Assembly (NCBI GenBank): GCA_024654485.1
Contig: JANLHO010000004.1
Span: forward strand, 1 to 39,118
Reading direction: 5' to 3'
Length of the DNA stretch: 39,118 nucleotides
Source: Patescibacteria group bacterium
Lineage (GTDB): Bacteria; Patescibacteriota; Minisyncoccia; Phycocordibacterales; UBA2100
How positions within the stretch are numbered: position 1 is the stretch's first letter; each line of letters opens with the position of its first letter. This document shows, piece after piece, positions 14,561 through 22,053 of the stretch. The position numbers were made by a program, and so were the translations under genes. Below the pieces are notes generated by a model, which saw only the letters and a list, made by a program, of their open reading frames with translations, was not told the origin of the DNA and searched no databases.

Positions 14561-16357
14561 TCACTGACGTCTGGCACGCGTTCTGTCTATATCCGTAAGT
14601 TGCTGCTTACGCAAACGCACGGATTTCGGCGTTATTTCAAGATATTCGTCCTCGGCCATGACCTCCAGCCCGCGCTCTATGGTGAGCTCAAACGGCGGCA
14701 CCAGCTGTATGGCGTCGTCAGAGGACTTGGAGCGCATGTTGGTAAGCTGCTTGCCTTTGGACGGGTTGACGGTCATCTCCTCGCCCTTTGACGTGTTGCC
14801 CATGACCTGTCCTTCGTATACTTCCGACCCCGGACCGATGTAAAGGACGCCTCGCTCCTGCAGATTCCAGAGCGCATAGCCGAGAGCTTTGCCGGACACC
14901 ATGGATATCATGGAGCCCACCTGCTTTTTCTTTATCTCGCCGGCGTGATCCCTGAATCCGATGGTGCGCGAAGAAATTATACCCTCGCCCTTCGTATCAA
15001 GTACGAACTGATTGCGATAGCCCAAGAGGCCCCGGGTCGGGCCTTCAAATATGAGGCGCACCTGGTTCTCGTGAACCTTCATGTCCTTAATTATGAACTT
15101 CCGCGTCCCGAGGCGCTCTATGATGGGACCCTGATATTCCGATGGCGTGTCTATCACGACCTCTTCATATGGTTCCAGCTTCTTGCCATTCTCCTCGCGG
15201 AAAATGACCTGCGGCTGCGATACCTGCACCTCATACCCCTCGCGGCGCATGTTCTCCAGAAGAATCGCGATATGCAGCTCGCCTCGGCCGGAAACCTTGA
15301 AGGTGTCGCCTTCCGAGAAGTCCACACGCAGACCTACATTTACCTCAAGCTCGCGCTCAAGCCTGTCGCGTATCTGGCGCGATGTGACATATGTGCCCTC
15401 GCGCCCCGAGAACGGGGAACTGTTTACGAGAAAGTTGAGAGTTATCGTCGGGTCATCCACGTGGATGGAAGGCAGCGCATCCACATCGGCATTTGTGGCT
15501 ATAGTCTCTCCGATAAATATATCGGGCAGTCCCGCCACCATCACAATGTCTCCGGCATCCGCCGACGCGGCGTCTACGCGCTTCAGGCCATGAAAGGTGA
15601 AGAGCTTGGTGAGCTTGCCGTTTCGCGTCTCTCCGTTTGCTCCTTTCACGAAGACGCTATCTCCAGACTTTAAAACACCATCATAGACGCGCGCTATCGC
15701 CAGGCGTCCGAGGAAATTGTCGTATGCCAGATTGAAAGGCTGCGCACGCGCCGGCAGGGCGAGTGCTTCTTTTGAGGCGGCGGCCGGCACTCGCTCCAGA
15801 ATGGTGTCAAGAAGCGGCGTTAGGTCGGCTCCGGCCGGCGTATCGTCGGAAAGTTTCAGTTTCGCTATGCCCTGCTTGCCTATCGTGTAGACGACGGGGA
15901 AATCCGCCTGTTCGTCCGTGGCACCAAGCTCCAGAAAAAGCTCCAGCACTTGCTCCTCGCATTTGTGCGGATCGGCCGCCGGTTTATCTATCTTGTTGAT
16001 TACCACTATCGGTTTGAGGCCGAGCTCAAGCGATTTTTTCAAAACGAAGCGCGTTTGCGGCATAGGACCTTCCTGCGCGTCTACCACAAGAAGAACGCTG
16101 TCTATGGAGCGCAGAACGCGCTCCACTTCGCTGCCGAAATCGGCGTGACCGGGCGTATCTACGATATTTATTTTTGTATCCTTGTATGAGACAGCCGCGT
16201 TCTTGGAATAAATCGTTATGCCGCGTTCCAACTCAAGCGCGTTGGAGTCCATGGATACGCCCTCTTCAGCGGCCCCAGTCTGACGCAGCAGTGCATCCGT
16301 CAAGGTCGTTTTCCCATGATCGACATGGGCTATGATTGCTATATTCCTAATTTCCAT
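14561..16357 (-). CDS. typA: Ribosome-associated GTPase TypA/BipA
   Basis: 598 residues from ATG 16357; nine extra in-frame residues upstream are not part of the family. G1 is AHVDHGKTT (residues 10-18), then DTPGHADF and NKIDK. EF-G-like domains III and V and the TypA-specific C-terminal domain complete the usual length of about 600. TypA is a translational GTPase that binds the ribosome and aids 50S assembly and stress growth. Upstream are a -35/-10 promoter, a terminator-like hairpin and a 30-codon ORF that repeats TypA residues 1-11. Those elements make its expression control unlike that of its neighbours. Confidence 0.95.
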   Translation of the reverse strand: MEIRNIAIIAHVDHGKTTLTDALLRQTGAAEEGVSMDSNALELERGITIYSKNAAVSYKDTKINIVDTPGHADFGSEVERVLRSIDSVLLVVDAQEGPMPQTRFVLKKSLELGLKPIVVINKIDKPAADPHKCEEQVLELFLELGATDEQADFPVVYTIGKQGIAKLKLSDDTPAGADLTPLLDTILERVPAAASKEALALPARAQPFNLAYDNFLGRLAIARVYDGVLKSGDSVFVKGANGETRNGKLTKLFTFHGLKRVDAASADAGDIVMVAGLPDIFIGETIATNADVDALPSIHVDDPTITLNFLVNSSPFSGREGTYVTSRQIRDRLERELEVNVGLRVDFSEGDTFKVSGRGELHIAILLENMRREGYEVQVSQPQVIFREENGKKLEPYEEVVIDTPSEYQGPIIERLGTRKFIIKDMKVHENQVRLIFEGPTRGLLGYRNQFVLDTKGEGIISSRTIGFRDHAGEIKKKQVGSMISMVSGKALGYALWNLQERGVLYIGPGSEVYEGQVMGNTSKGEEMTVNPSKGKQLTNMRSKSSDDAIQLVPPFELTIERGLEVMAEDEYLEITPKSVRLRKQQLTDIDRTRARRQ

Positions 16358-16439
16358 AATGGTCAACGCCTGCCCCGTAGCCAACGCGTAGCGTTGTACT
16401 ATCGGGGTGCGCGATAATAGCTATGTTGCGGATTTCCAT
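16347..16439 (-). CDS. Short ORF upstream of typA repeating the TypA N-terminus
   Basis: 30 codons, starting MEIRNIAIIAHPD and ending GVDHYGN, with a stop inside typA codons 3-4 in a different frame. Residues 1-11 equal TypA residues 1-11, but 8 of the 11 codons differ by synonymous changes only. After His11 the frame enters a palindrome. It begins 10 nt after the T tract of a terminator-like hairpin. It could be a leader peptide that couples translation to typA, or the scar of an old 5' duplication. Expression is not shown. Confidence 0.4.
   Translation of the reverse strand: MEIRNIAIIAHPDSTTLRVGYGAGVDHYGN
16373..16407. repeat. Imperfect palindrome between the short ORF and typA
   Basis: Arms GCGTTG/CAACGC, extended by CTA/TAG and CCCCG/CGGGG with two small bulges, around a 3-nt loop; 35 bp in all. 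It separates the two MEIRNIAIIAH coding copies. It could be an inserted repeat or an mRNA hairpin just before the typA start. Confidence 0.6.
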
Positions 16440-16448
16440 ACACAAATG

Positions 16449-16471
16449 AAAAAAGCCCCGCGCCGCGAGGC
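16449..16471 (-). terminator. Terminator-like hairpin between dsbA-like gene and typA
   Basis: On the minus strand GCCTCGC-GGC-GCGGGGC (7 bp, one G-U pair) is followed directly by TTTTTT. It lies downstream of the thioredoxin-fold gene, but also downstream of the promoter at 16480-16508. It therefore may both end the upstream transcript and act as an attenuator in the typA leader. Confidence 0.75.
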
Positions 16472-16479
16472 GTATTCCC

Positions 16480-16508
16480 ATACTATGCCATAAAACGGCT
16501 TACGTCAA
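16480..16508 (-). promoter_or_regulatory. Predicted typA promoter (-35 TTGACG, 17 bp, -10 TAGTAT)
   Basis: TTGACG at 16503-16508 and TAGTAT at 16480-16485, spaced exactly 17 bp, begin 3 bp after the stop codon of the dsbA-like gene. The predicted start site is at the foot of the terminator hairpin, about 115 nt before the typA ATG. Confidence 0.5.
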
Positions 16509-16510
16509 TG

Positions 16511-17242
16511 CTATTTTAGCTGCGGGTCTATAACGGAGGTGAAATCCGATAGCGGTGCCGCACCGGGTATGAGGGTCTTTCCTGTGATGAATCCCGGCGT
16601 ACCCTGTATTCCGAATTTTACTCCCTCTTCGCGATTGGCGGTGATGGCGGCGTCGTACTTGTCTTGATTGGACTCAAGAGCCTGCTTCACTTTCGCGAGA
16701 TCCATTTGCGGAAGTTCCGTGCGTATCATCTCATCTATAGAGGCTGCATCGCCGAAGCCCTGATCGCCCTCTTCGTCCTGCTCCTCGTACATCGCCGTTC
16801 GGAAAGCGAAGTATTGCTCCGGATACAAATCCCAGACGGCACGCGCATATTCGGCTCCCGTAATAGAATCCTCACCCAGGAAAGGATAATCTTTGAACAC
16901 TATGCGGAGCTTGCCGGTCTCCACGTATTGTTTGATCAGGTCGGGCACGGCAGGGTCAATGGGTATCTGGGGATGGCCCACTTCCACCGCCTTGCAATAA
17001 GGGCACTGGAAATCTGCCCAGAAAGCGAGCGTGACCGGCGCATTTTTGTCGCCTATGTACGGGTCTCCGTCCGTACTCACATCCTTTATGTCTACCTTTG
17101 GCTGTGCTGCCCCGCCGACACTGGCGCCGCCTTGGCTGGATAGGCCGAAATACAATCCGCCCGCGACCAAAACACCCGCAAGAAGAATGGCGCCGGGGAG
17201 GTAGAGCTTGCTGTAATCATTTGCGCCGGACTGCGGAGGCAT
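16511..17242 (-). CDS. DsbA-family thiol oxidoreductase, membrane-anchored
   Basis: 243 residues. An N-terminal membrane segment at about 14-34 is followed by a low-complexity linker, then a DsbA-type thioredoxin fold. The redox motif is C80-P-Y-C83 in WADFQCPYCK, and IQGTPGFI contains the cis-Pro. YPFLGEDSITGAEYARAVWD is in the helical insert. It probably forms or repairs disulfides in exported proteins, which fits the Cys-bearing secreted proteins nearby. TAGAAT lies 9 nt before the ATG. Confidence 0.9.
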   Translation of the reverse strand: MPPQSGANDYSKLYLPGAILLAGVLVAGGLYFGLSSQGGASVGGAAQPKVDIKDVSTDGDPYIGDKNAPVTLAFWADFQCPYCKAVEVGHPQIPIDPAVPDLIKQYVETGKLRIVFKDYPFLGEDSITGAEYARAVWDLYPEQYFAFRTAMYEEQDEEGDQGFGDAASIDEMIRTELPQMDLAKVKQALESNQDKYDAAITANREEGVKFGIQGTPGFITGKTLIPGAAPLSDFTSVIDPQLK

Positions 17243-17283
17243 AGTCGTATCATTCTACACCATATTATTGAAACGCAAACCTG

Positions 17284-17415
17284 CCCGCACACCAACTTTC
17301 TCATAGCTCCGTTTTGCCGTAGGCTTGGCTAACCATTTCCACAATTTCATTTCAGGGCGAATCCATTACATTCACGTATTGTTTTCGCAAAACAATGCGA
17401 AAATTGGTGTGCGGG
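17284..17415. repeat. 132-bp stretch bounded by 17-bp inverted repeats
   Basis: Arms at 17284-17300 and 17399-17415 pair at 16 of 17 positions (outer CCCGCACACCAA/TTGGTGTGCGGG). Just inside the right arm is a perfect hairpin ATTGTTTT-CGC-AAAACAAT. No gene lies inside. The size and termini suit a miniature inverted-repeat element, but no flanking target duplication was recognised. A long-range RNA structure at the end of the GH18 gene is another option. Confidence 0.5.
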
Positions 17416-17443
17416 AGTGGGGATAGTCGGGAATGGACAGCGA

Positions 17444-18985
17444 CTACAATCCTGCGAGCTGCTGGTTGAGCTTGGCGCGGGTCTTGGGTCCGACGTAGCC
17501 GTACCCGGGATTGCCCGCTTTCGCAATGCCGTATTTAATCTGAAATTTCTCCACGGCGTGGGTCGTGGCCGGCCCGAAGTAGCTGGTCTCGCGTCCGGGC
17601 GAGCCCGCTCCACTCTCGGCAACCAGCGTGTCTGTATCGGTGTTGAGGAGTTCCTGTAGCCTGCGAACGTCATCGCCCGTGGCACCGAAATCAAGTCCAC
17701 GTGTGAAAGCTGATGCGGAAGATACCGAGCCGCTGGTCGCGACCGGCTGCGATGCCACTCCTTTGAGGACTCCCCACATGTTGGGATCCTGCCCGCCGTC
17801 CAGCTTAAATATCGCGATGCCGCGCACTCCGAGCTTTTTCGCGAGCGCAACCTTCTGCGCTATGGACGCCGCGTCGGGCCAATCCATGAGACGGAACGTC
17901 AGGTGAGAGTTGTACGAGTCCGCGTACAAGGATGCGGCCGTAGCCGCCAAGAGCGCCGACATCGGCGCGGCCACGACGGGTGCCGTACCGGAATCCGTCG
18001 GCGTATATGTGAAGTGGATCTCGCCTGCGGTATTGCGCTGCGGCATCACGCCGTACTGCGCCGCAATGGGCAATGCGTAGCCCGGATTAAAAGTCCAGAG
18101 TATCTTGTAGACATAGTCGCTTCCCGCATACACCGTCACGTCATATTCATAACCGTACGTCGGGACTCCTATCAGGATCTTGCTTCTATCTATGTCCCTC
18201 GCCATCAGATTTACCACCTTTTCCACCCACAGAGGATCGGCTACCGGCGCGTAGAGTTGCGAGGAGGACGCGGCAGCCGCGCTAAGCGCCAGATCTATTC
18301 CCTGCTGATCGTACGCCATTATCTTTACGCGATCACAGTATTTGTTTATCTCCACGAGGTCGTTGGCATAGATGCCGGCGTCCGGAGGAGTGTCGGTACC
18401 GTAGTAGCGACTGCCGATCGGAGTGCGCGCCTCTATGTCGCACATCACCCACTTATTCCCCATGCGCTGATACAGACCCTTTAGAAAGGTGGAGAAGTAA
18501 TCCTTATCTGCCGCGTACTTGCCTTCAAAATCTATCTCTATGCCGTCAAATCCTTTTTCTTTCACGAGATCCGCGATTCGGTCTTCCAGAGCGATGCGCG
18601 AAGCCGTGTCGCTGAGTATCTTGTGCAGAAGTGCTCCGTTCCCTGTCATAACCGTAGGGATGACGCGAACCTTTTTCGCACGGGCCGCGGCGATGAAGCT
18701 CTTCCACGGCTCCTCGTCAAGATTGCCGTTGTCCGAAAGCGTGCCATCGTTTTTTAGCGTGTACACGAAAGGGTTGACCTCGGTGAGATCGTCAAGGTGA
18801 GGCAGGACATCAATCGTACCCGTCGCCGCGCGCCAGTACGGTATCCAGCCCGACACCTCAAACCCGCCGGATGAAGGAGTCGCGGCGGAAGCCGTGAAAG
18901 GCAGCCCCAAAAAAACGAGAGCCGTCAGTGCGACGCATCGCCCGATCATGTGCATATATATCGTCTGACGTACTGCATTACTCAT
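17444..18985 (-). CDS. GH18 glycoside hydrolase with C-terminal peptidoglycan-binding domain
   Basis: 513 residues. The signal peptide ends near FTASAA (31-36). The GH18 barrel (about 40-410) opens SGWIPYW and carries FDGIEIDFEG with D147, D152 and the catalytic E154, close to spore-germination YaaH-type hydrolases. GVPTYGYEY and GVRGIAIFKLDGG complete the barrel. Residues about 430-512 form a PG_binding_1 domain (GDDVRRLQELLN, YFGPATTHAVEKFQ, GYVGPKTRAKLN). It should bind and cut N-acetylglucosamine polymers at the cell surface; own or foreign wall cannot be told. TATAAT lies 9 nt before the ATG. Confidence 0.9.
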   Translation of the reverse strand: MSNAVRQTIYMHMIGRCVALTALVFLGLPFTASAATPSSGGFEVSGWIPYWRAATGTIDVLPHLDDLTEVNPFVYTLKNDGTLSDNGNLDEEPWKSFIAAARAKKVRVIPTVMTGNGALLHKILSDTASRIALEDRIADLVKEKGFDGIEIDFEGKYAADKDYFSTFLKGLYQRMGNKWVMCDIEARTPIGSRYYGTDTPPDAGIYANDLVEINKYCDRVKIMAYDQQGIDLALSAAAASSSQLYAPVADPLWVEKVVNLMARDIDRSKILIGVPTYGYEYDVTVYAGSDYVYKILWTFNPGYALPIAAQYGVMPQRNTAGEIHFTYTPTDSGTAPVVAAPMSALLAATAASLYADSYNSHLTFRLMDWPDAASIAQKVALAKKLGVRGIAIFKLDGGQDPNMWGVLKGVASQPVATSGSVSSASAFTRGLDFGATGDDVRRLQELLNTDTDTLVAESGAGSPGRETSYFGPATTHAVEKFQIKYGIAKAGNPGYGYVGPKTRAKLNQQLAGL

Positions 18986-18994
18986 TTCTTACAC

Positions 18995-19000
18995 ATTATA
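18995..19000 (-). promoter_or_regulatory. -10 box of the GH18 gene
   Basis: TATAAT, preceded by TTG, 9 nt before the ATG at 18985. Confidence 0.55.
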
Positions 19001-19025
19001 CAAATCGTACACAGTGCGTCAGCCC

Positions 19026-19400
19026 CTAGCGAACCACTATCGTCGCGGAAAAATCATCATTCACCAATTTACAGGTGCCTATGGCTATCGCCTCAAGGCG
19101 TACCGAGTAGAGAGGAGTCTCTTTCTTGGCGGTACCGGGAACTTCTCCCAGAACACTTTCGGGTATGCAATCCAGATGTTCCCTCGGATTGCTGTTCTCG
19201 TTCAGGGTGAGGGTAAAGCGCGTTGTGACCCCGTACGTAAAAGTCTTACCCCTATCCTCCTGATATATGTCGTGCGGACACTCCCCCATCTTGCACGGCT
19301 CCGAGTCGGCAGGCGCAAATGCCTGCAGCTTGTACATGCTCCAGAGCAGGGCGCCGATAAAAATAACCGGTATAATCGCCGTAGCAAAAACGGGCCTCAT
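19026..19400 (-). CDS. Membrane-anchored protein of unknown function
   Basis: 124 residues. The membrane anchor is at about 5-24 (FATAIIPVIFIGALLWSMYK); the rest is probably outside the membrane. It contains four Cys (EPCKMGECPHD, LDCIPE, GTCKLV), which could form disulfides, and a beta-rich segment KTFTYGVTTRFTLTLNE. I do not recognise a family. TGCTACAAT is 6 nt before the ATG, which supports the start. The stop lies 40 bp before the GH18 ATG. Confidence 0.6.
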   Translation of the reverse strand: MRPVFATAIIPVIFIGALLWSMYKLQAFAPADSEPCKMGECPHDIYQEDRGKTFTYGVTTRFTLTLNENSNPREHLDCIPESVLGEVPGTAKKETPLYSVRLEAIAIGTCKLVNDDFSATIVVR

Positions 19401-19406
19401 GCACGA

Positions 19407-19415
19407 ATTGTAGCA
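19407..19415 (-). promoter_or_regulatory. Extended -10 box of the 124-aa anchored protein
   Basis: TGCTACAAT, 6 nt before the ATG at 19400. Confidence 0.5.
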
Positions 19416-20069
19416 TCAGTACCAAGTCGCCTCGCCGTCCCCTGTGAGCGGAATTGTCGGTCCGAGGTATTTCGGCTCGCGACGCATAACGACATCAAAA
19501 AGCGCCTTTAGCGAGGCGGGTACTTCTCGTGCATAATCGCGCACGGAGCCGGAGCCGGAGCCGGACGATGCGACTCCTACGGCATCCAGCCCTAAGCGTC
19601 GCGCTATCCAAAGCGCGCGCGGCAGGTGGAAATCCTGCGTGACTATCACTACCGAGCTCGCCTCAAAAACCTCGTGCGCGCGGAACATGCTGCTGTATGT
19701 ATCAAAACCGGCATGATCCAGAAAAATATCTCCTGCGTGAATTCCCGCATCAAGCAGATACTTGCGAACCGGCGTAACCTCATCATGTGACAGAGCGCCG
19801 TTGTCGCCGGTGACGAGTATTTTCTTCACCTTGCCTGTCAGATAAAGCGCGATGGCGGTATCCGCGCGCGCAGCGAGTACAGGAGACGGCGCGCCTTTGA
19901 CCACTGATGCACCGAGTACTATCGCCGCTTGACTAGGAGGCACATCGCTCTGTGAGTAGACGTGCGCGCTCGTCGTCTCCCGCATGGATATCGGGATCAG
20001 GAAGCACGCGACCACTCCCGCGAGGACAAGAGCCAGAAGCTGCACCGGGCGCACCGACTTCACAGGCAT
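19416..20069 (-). CDS. SanA/YdcF-like DUF218 membrane protein
   Basis: 217 residues. The N-terminal membrane segment at about 10-27 is followed by a DUF218 domain. AAIVLGASV, ARADTAIALYLTGKVKKILV, TGDN, TPVRKYLLDAGI, TYSSMFRAHEVF and VTQDFHLPRALWIARRLG are the diagnostic blocks of SanA/ElyC proteins, which affect envelope barrier or peptidoglycan metabolism. A Gly/Ser run (SGSGSGS) at 168-174 comes from a GGAGCC micro-repeat. CATAAT lies 8 nt before the ATG. Its biochemical reaction is not established. Confidence 0.85.
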   Translation of the reverse strand: MPVKSVRPVQLLALVLAGVVACFLIPISMRETTSAHVYSQSDVPPSQAAIVLGASVVKGAPSPVLAARADTAIALYLTGKVKKILVTGDNGALSHDEVTPVRKYLLDAGIHAGDIFLDHAGFDTYSSMFRAHEVFEASSVVIVTQDFHLPRALWIARRLGLDAVGVASSGSGSGSVRDYAREVPASLKALFDVVMRREPKYLGPTIPLTGDGEATWY

Positions 20070-20111
20070 ACACCCACATTATGCATCAGTGCGGCCCTCT
20101 AGAGTAGCGGG

Positions 20112-21818
20112 TTATTGCACCAGGAATGGCAGTGTTCCCGATGTTCCGTTCTGATTTTGCACCGAGACATTGTACTGTCCCGGGGTCACCTGCTGCACAT
20201 ATTGGGCGCAGTACATGTTGGGTGCGCAATAAGGCGAGAGATACTGCGGCACGGTGAATGTAAGCGTGGTGCCGTTGGGAGAGTAGACATTCGTTATAGC
20301 GCCGGAGCCGAAGAGGACGGTGTTGGCGTATGTGAATCCGGAGCCATAGACGGTGATTTGTGTCCCGACGGGTCCTGTGGTCGGCGTGAGCGAACTTATC
20401 GTGAGGGGACCCTGCGTACTTTGGCTGCTCACGGATACGGTCGCCGTAGCGCTGTTTGACTGACCGGAAGTATTTCTGACGGTGAAGCTGACGGTGCGCG
20501 TCCCGGCTGAGTAGTAGGTGTGCGTGAATGTAAGTGTCGTCTGACCCGTCACGTATGCAGCCTGAGGCTGCGCGGCCGCGTAGCCGTATTCTCCTTCATC
20601 ACCCCACGTTACGGATGTCGTAAGATATGTGCCTGATGGATTATTCACGGTTATGGTCCATGTCCCCTGCACGCCCGCCTGAAGAGTGGTAGGGCCGTTG
20701 ATGCCCGTTATGGTGGGCGCGATAGCGGAGGTGCCGAGCGAGGTTACCGTAAACGGCATGCTATTGGTGGAGAATCCCGCCGAATTGGTTACATACACCT
20801 GATACGCACCCATAGTAACGACCTGCGAGCCGAAGCCCGTAATCGTGCTTGGCACGGTGAACGAGACCGACTGGCCGTCTATTGAGGACAAGTTGGCGAT
20901 GATGCCGTTGCCGAAATGCACTGTGTTGCCCGATGTGGTGAAGCCGGAGCCAAAGACCGTCACTGACGCACCGACCCCTCCCTGCGAGGGGTTAAGGTAC
21001 GTGAGCACTGGCGCTTGGATATTGCTGTAAGGAGGCTGGTACTGGGGACAGTTGGAGTTGAAGTAGCCGTACTGGTATCCCTGACATCCGTATCCGCCGT
21101 ACGGCATCATTATCGTGAAGGTAAGCGCGTTACTCGTACCACGCGCGTTGGTGACCGTTATATTAACGGTCTGGCTATAGCCGTATGAGTAGTACTGCGG
21201 GACCGTGAATGTAAGCGACGTCCCGCTCTGCGAAGGAATGCCTGAGAGCGTCTGATTGCCGAAGTTGACGGTATTGCCCACCTGACCGAACCCGGTACCG
21301 TAGAGCGTTATCGACTGGCCGGGTGCGCCGGTATTTTGCGACATGGAAGTGAGCGCGAGCGCTCCGGTGCCGTAAGAATACGGATAGTTGAAGCTGTAAT
21401 TGTAGTTGTAAGGATAGCTCAGGTACGGATAGTTTTGCGTGTAGTACTGCGAACTCTGACCGGTGTAACTTTGTCCGCCACAACTGACGCGGGAGATGGC
21501 CGCGCGTGTCGCCGAATCAGCGACGCCGGTCTGCGGAAGTCCCTGCACTTGCTGGAAATTGCGTACTGCGGCCAAGGTCGCCGAACCGAAATATCCGGTT
21601 ATCATCCAACTCCCGCCGCCCGGGAAATTCTGACTGACCAGAAAGGTCTGGAGCTGCGAGACGTCACTGGCACGCGAACCGTACGAGAGATCTCTTGATA
21701 GGTTGACGCAAGTTCCGTATGAGCCTGTATACGTATACGGATAATACGTCTGCGCATACGAAACGGCTGCGCCGAAAAGGGTCAGCGCGGCAAGTCCTGA
21801 AACAAGTATTTTATTCAT
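20112..21818 (-). CDS. Large secreted surface protein: peptidoglycan-binding domain plus IPT/TIG and PKD-like repeats
   Basis: 568 residues from ATG 21818; the frame opens 22 codons earlier, but MNKILVSGLAALTLFGAAVS is a clear signal peptide. Numbered from there: a PG_binding_1-type domain (about 45-110; SDVSQLQTFLVSQ, GYFGSATLAAVRNFQ), a Tyr/Asn-rich linker, and three IPT/TIG immunoglobulin-like domains (about 155-240, 275-360 and 475-568; each with G.GF, NTV.FG and SLTFTVP-type strands). A PKD-like domain occupies about 370-465 (VTWGDEGEYGY, FTHTYYSAGTRTVSFTV). It is probably wall-bound and exposed, a candidate adhesin or S-layer-like component. Upstream is a -35/-10 promoter with a leader of about 140 nt. 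Confidence 0.8.
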   Translation of the reverse strand: MNKILVSGLAALTLFGAAVSYAQTYYPYTYTGSYGTCVNLSRDLSYGSRASDVSQLQTFLVSQNFPGGGSWMITGYFGSATLAAVRNFQQVQGLPQTGVADSATRAAISRVSCGGQSYTGQSSQYYTQNYPYLSYPYNYNYSFNYPYSYGTGALALTSMSQNTGAPGQSITLYGTGFGQVGNTVNFGNQTLSGIPSQSGTSLTFTVPQYYSYGYSQTVNITVTNARGTSNALTFTIMMPYGGYGCQGYQYGYFNSNCPQYQPPYSNIQAPVLTYLNPSQGGVGASVTVFGSGFTTSGNTVHFGNGIIANLSSIDGQSVSFTVPSTITGFGSQVVTMGAYQVYVTNSAGFSTNSMPFTVTSLGTSAIAPTITGINGPTTLQAGVQGTWTITVNNPSGTYLTTSVTWGDEGEYGYAAAQPQAAYVTGQTTLTFTHTYYSAGTRTVSFTVRNTSGQSNSATATVSVSSQSTQGPLTISSLTPTTGPVGTQITVYGSGFTYANTVLFGSGAITNVYSPNGTTLTFTVPQYLSPYCAPNMYCAQYVQQVTPGQYNVSVQNQNGTSGTLPFLVQ

Positions 21819-21851
21819 ACGCGAGTGGCTAAAATACGGCTTTAAGCCAGT

Positions 21852-21869
21852 ATTTATTGCTAAATAAAT
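21852..21869. promoter_or_regulatory. Hairpin in the leader of the surface-protein gene
   Basis: ATTTATT-GCTA-AATAAAT, perfect 7-bp arms, followed towards the gene by a GGCTT/AAGCC mini-hairpin at 21838-21848. Both lie between the predicted promoter and the ATG at 21818. Confidence 0.4.
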
Positions 21870-21964
21870 GCACGTCTGCCGCAACTATAGTGGCTGGCGA
21901 GCGGAATCGCAAGCATCGGCCTATGCTTATGATCCGCGAGCGACGACACTATGTGAGCGCAACG

Positions 21965-21993
21965 ATTATGCAACAAACCTCATTTTTATGCAA
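21965..21993 (-). promoter_or_regulatory. Predicted -35/-10 promoter of the surface-protein gene
   Basis: TTGCAT at 21988-21993 and CATAAT at 21965-21970 with a 17-bp spacer on the minus strand. Unlike most genes here it would give a leader of about 140 nt. The gene-free stretch 21819-22053 otherwise holds only hairpins and the terminator of the ABC operon. Confidence 0.45.
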
Positions 21994-22021
21994 TAGTTTG
22001 CGTTTACCGCGAAATCCTCCC

Positions 22022-22046
22022 AAAAATATAAAGGACGGTCCTTTAT
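22022..22046 (-). terminator. Intrinsic terminator of the ABC export operon
   Basis: Perfect hairpin ATAAAGGAC / GTCCTTTAT with a 1-nt centre, followed on the minus strand by ATTTTTG. It begins 7 bp after the ATPase stop codon. Confidence 0.75.
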
Positions 22047-22053
22047 CTTCTGA

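Noticed and set aside
14432..15673. Long plus-strand ORFs across typA, eno and other genes
   Set aside because: They lie opposite strong conserved genes, have no family features, and reflect codon bias in GC-rich DNA.
16358..16384. Nine-residue N-terminal extension of TypA
   Set aside because: The family begins at MEIRNIAIIAH; the extra codons lie in the palindrome region and have no supporting signal.
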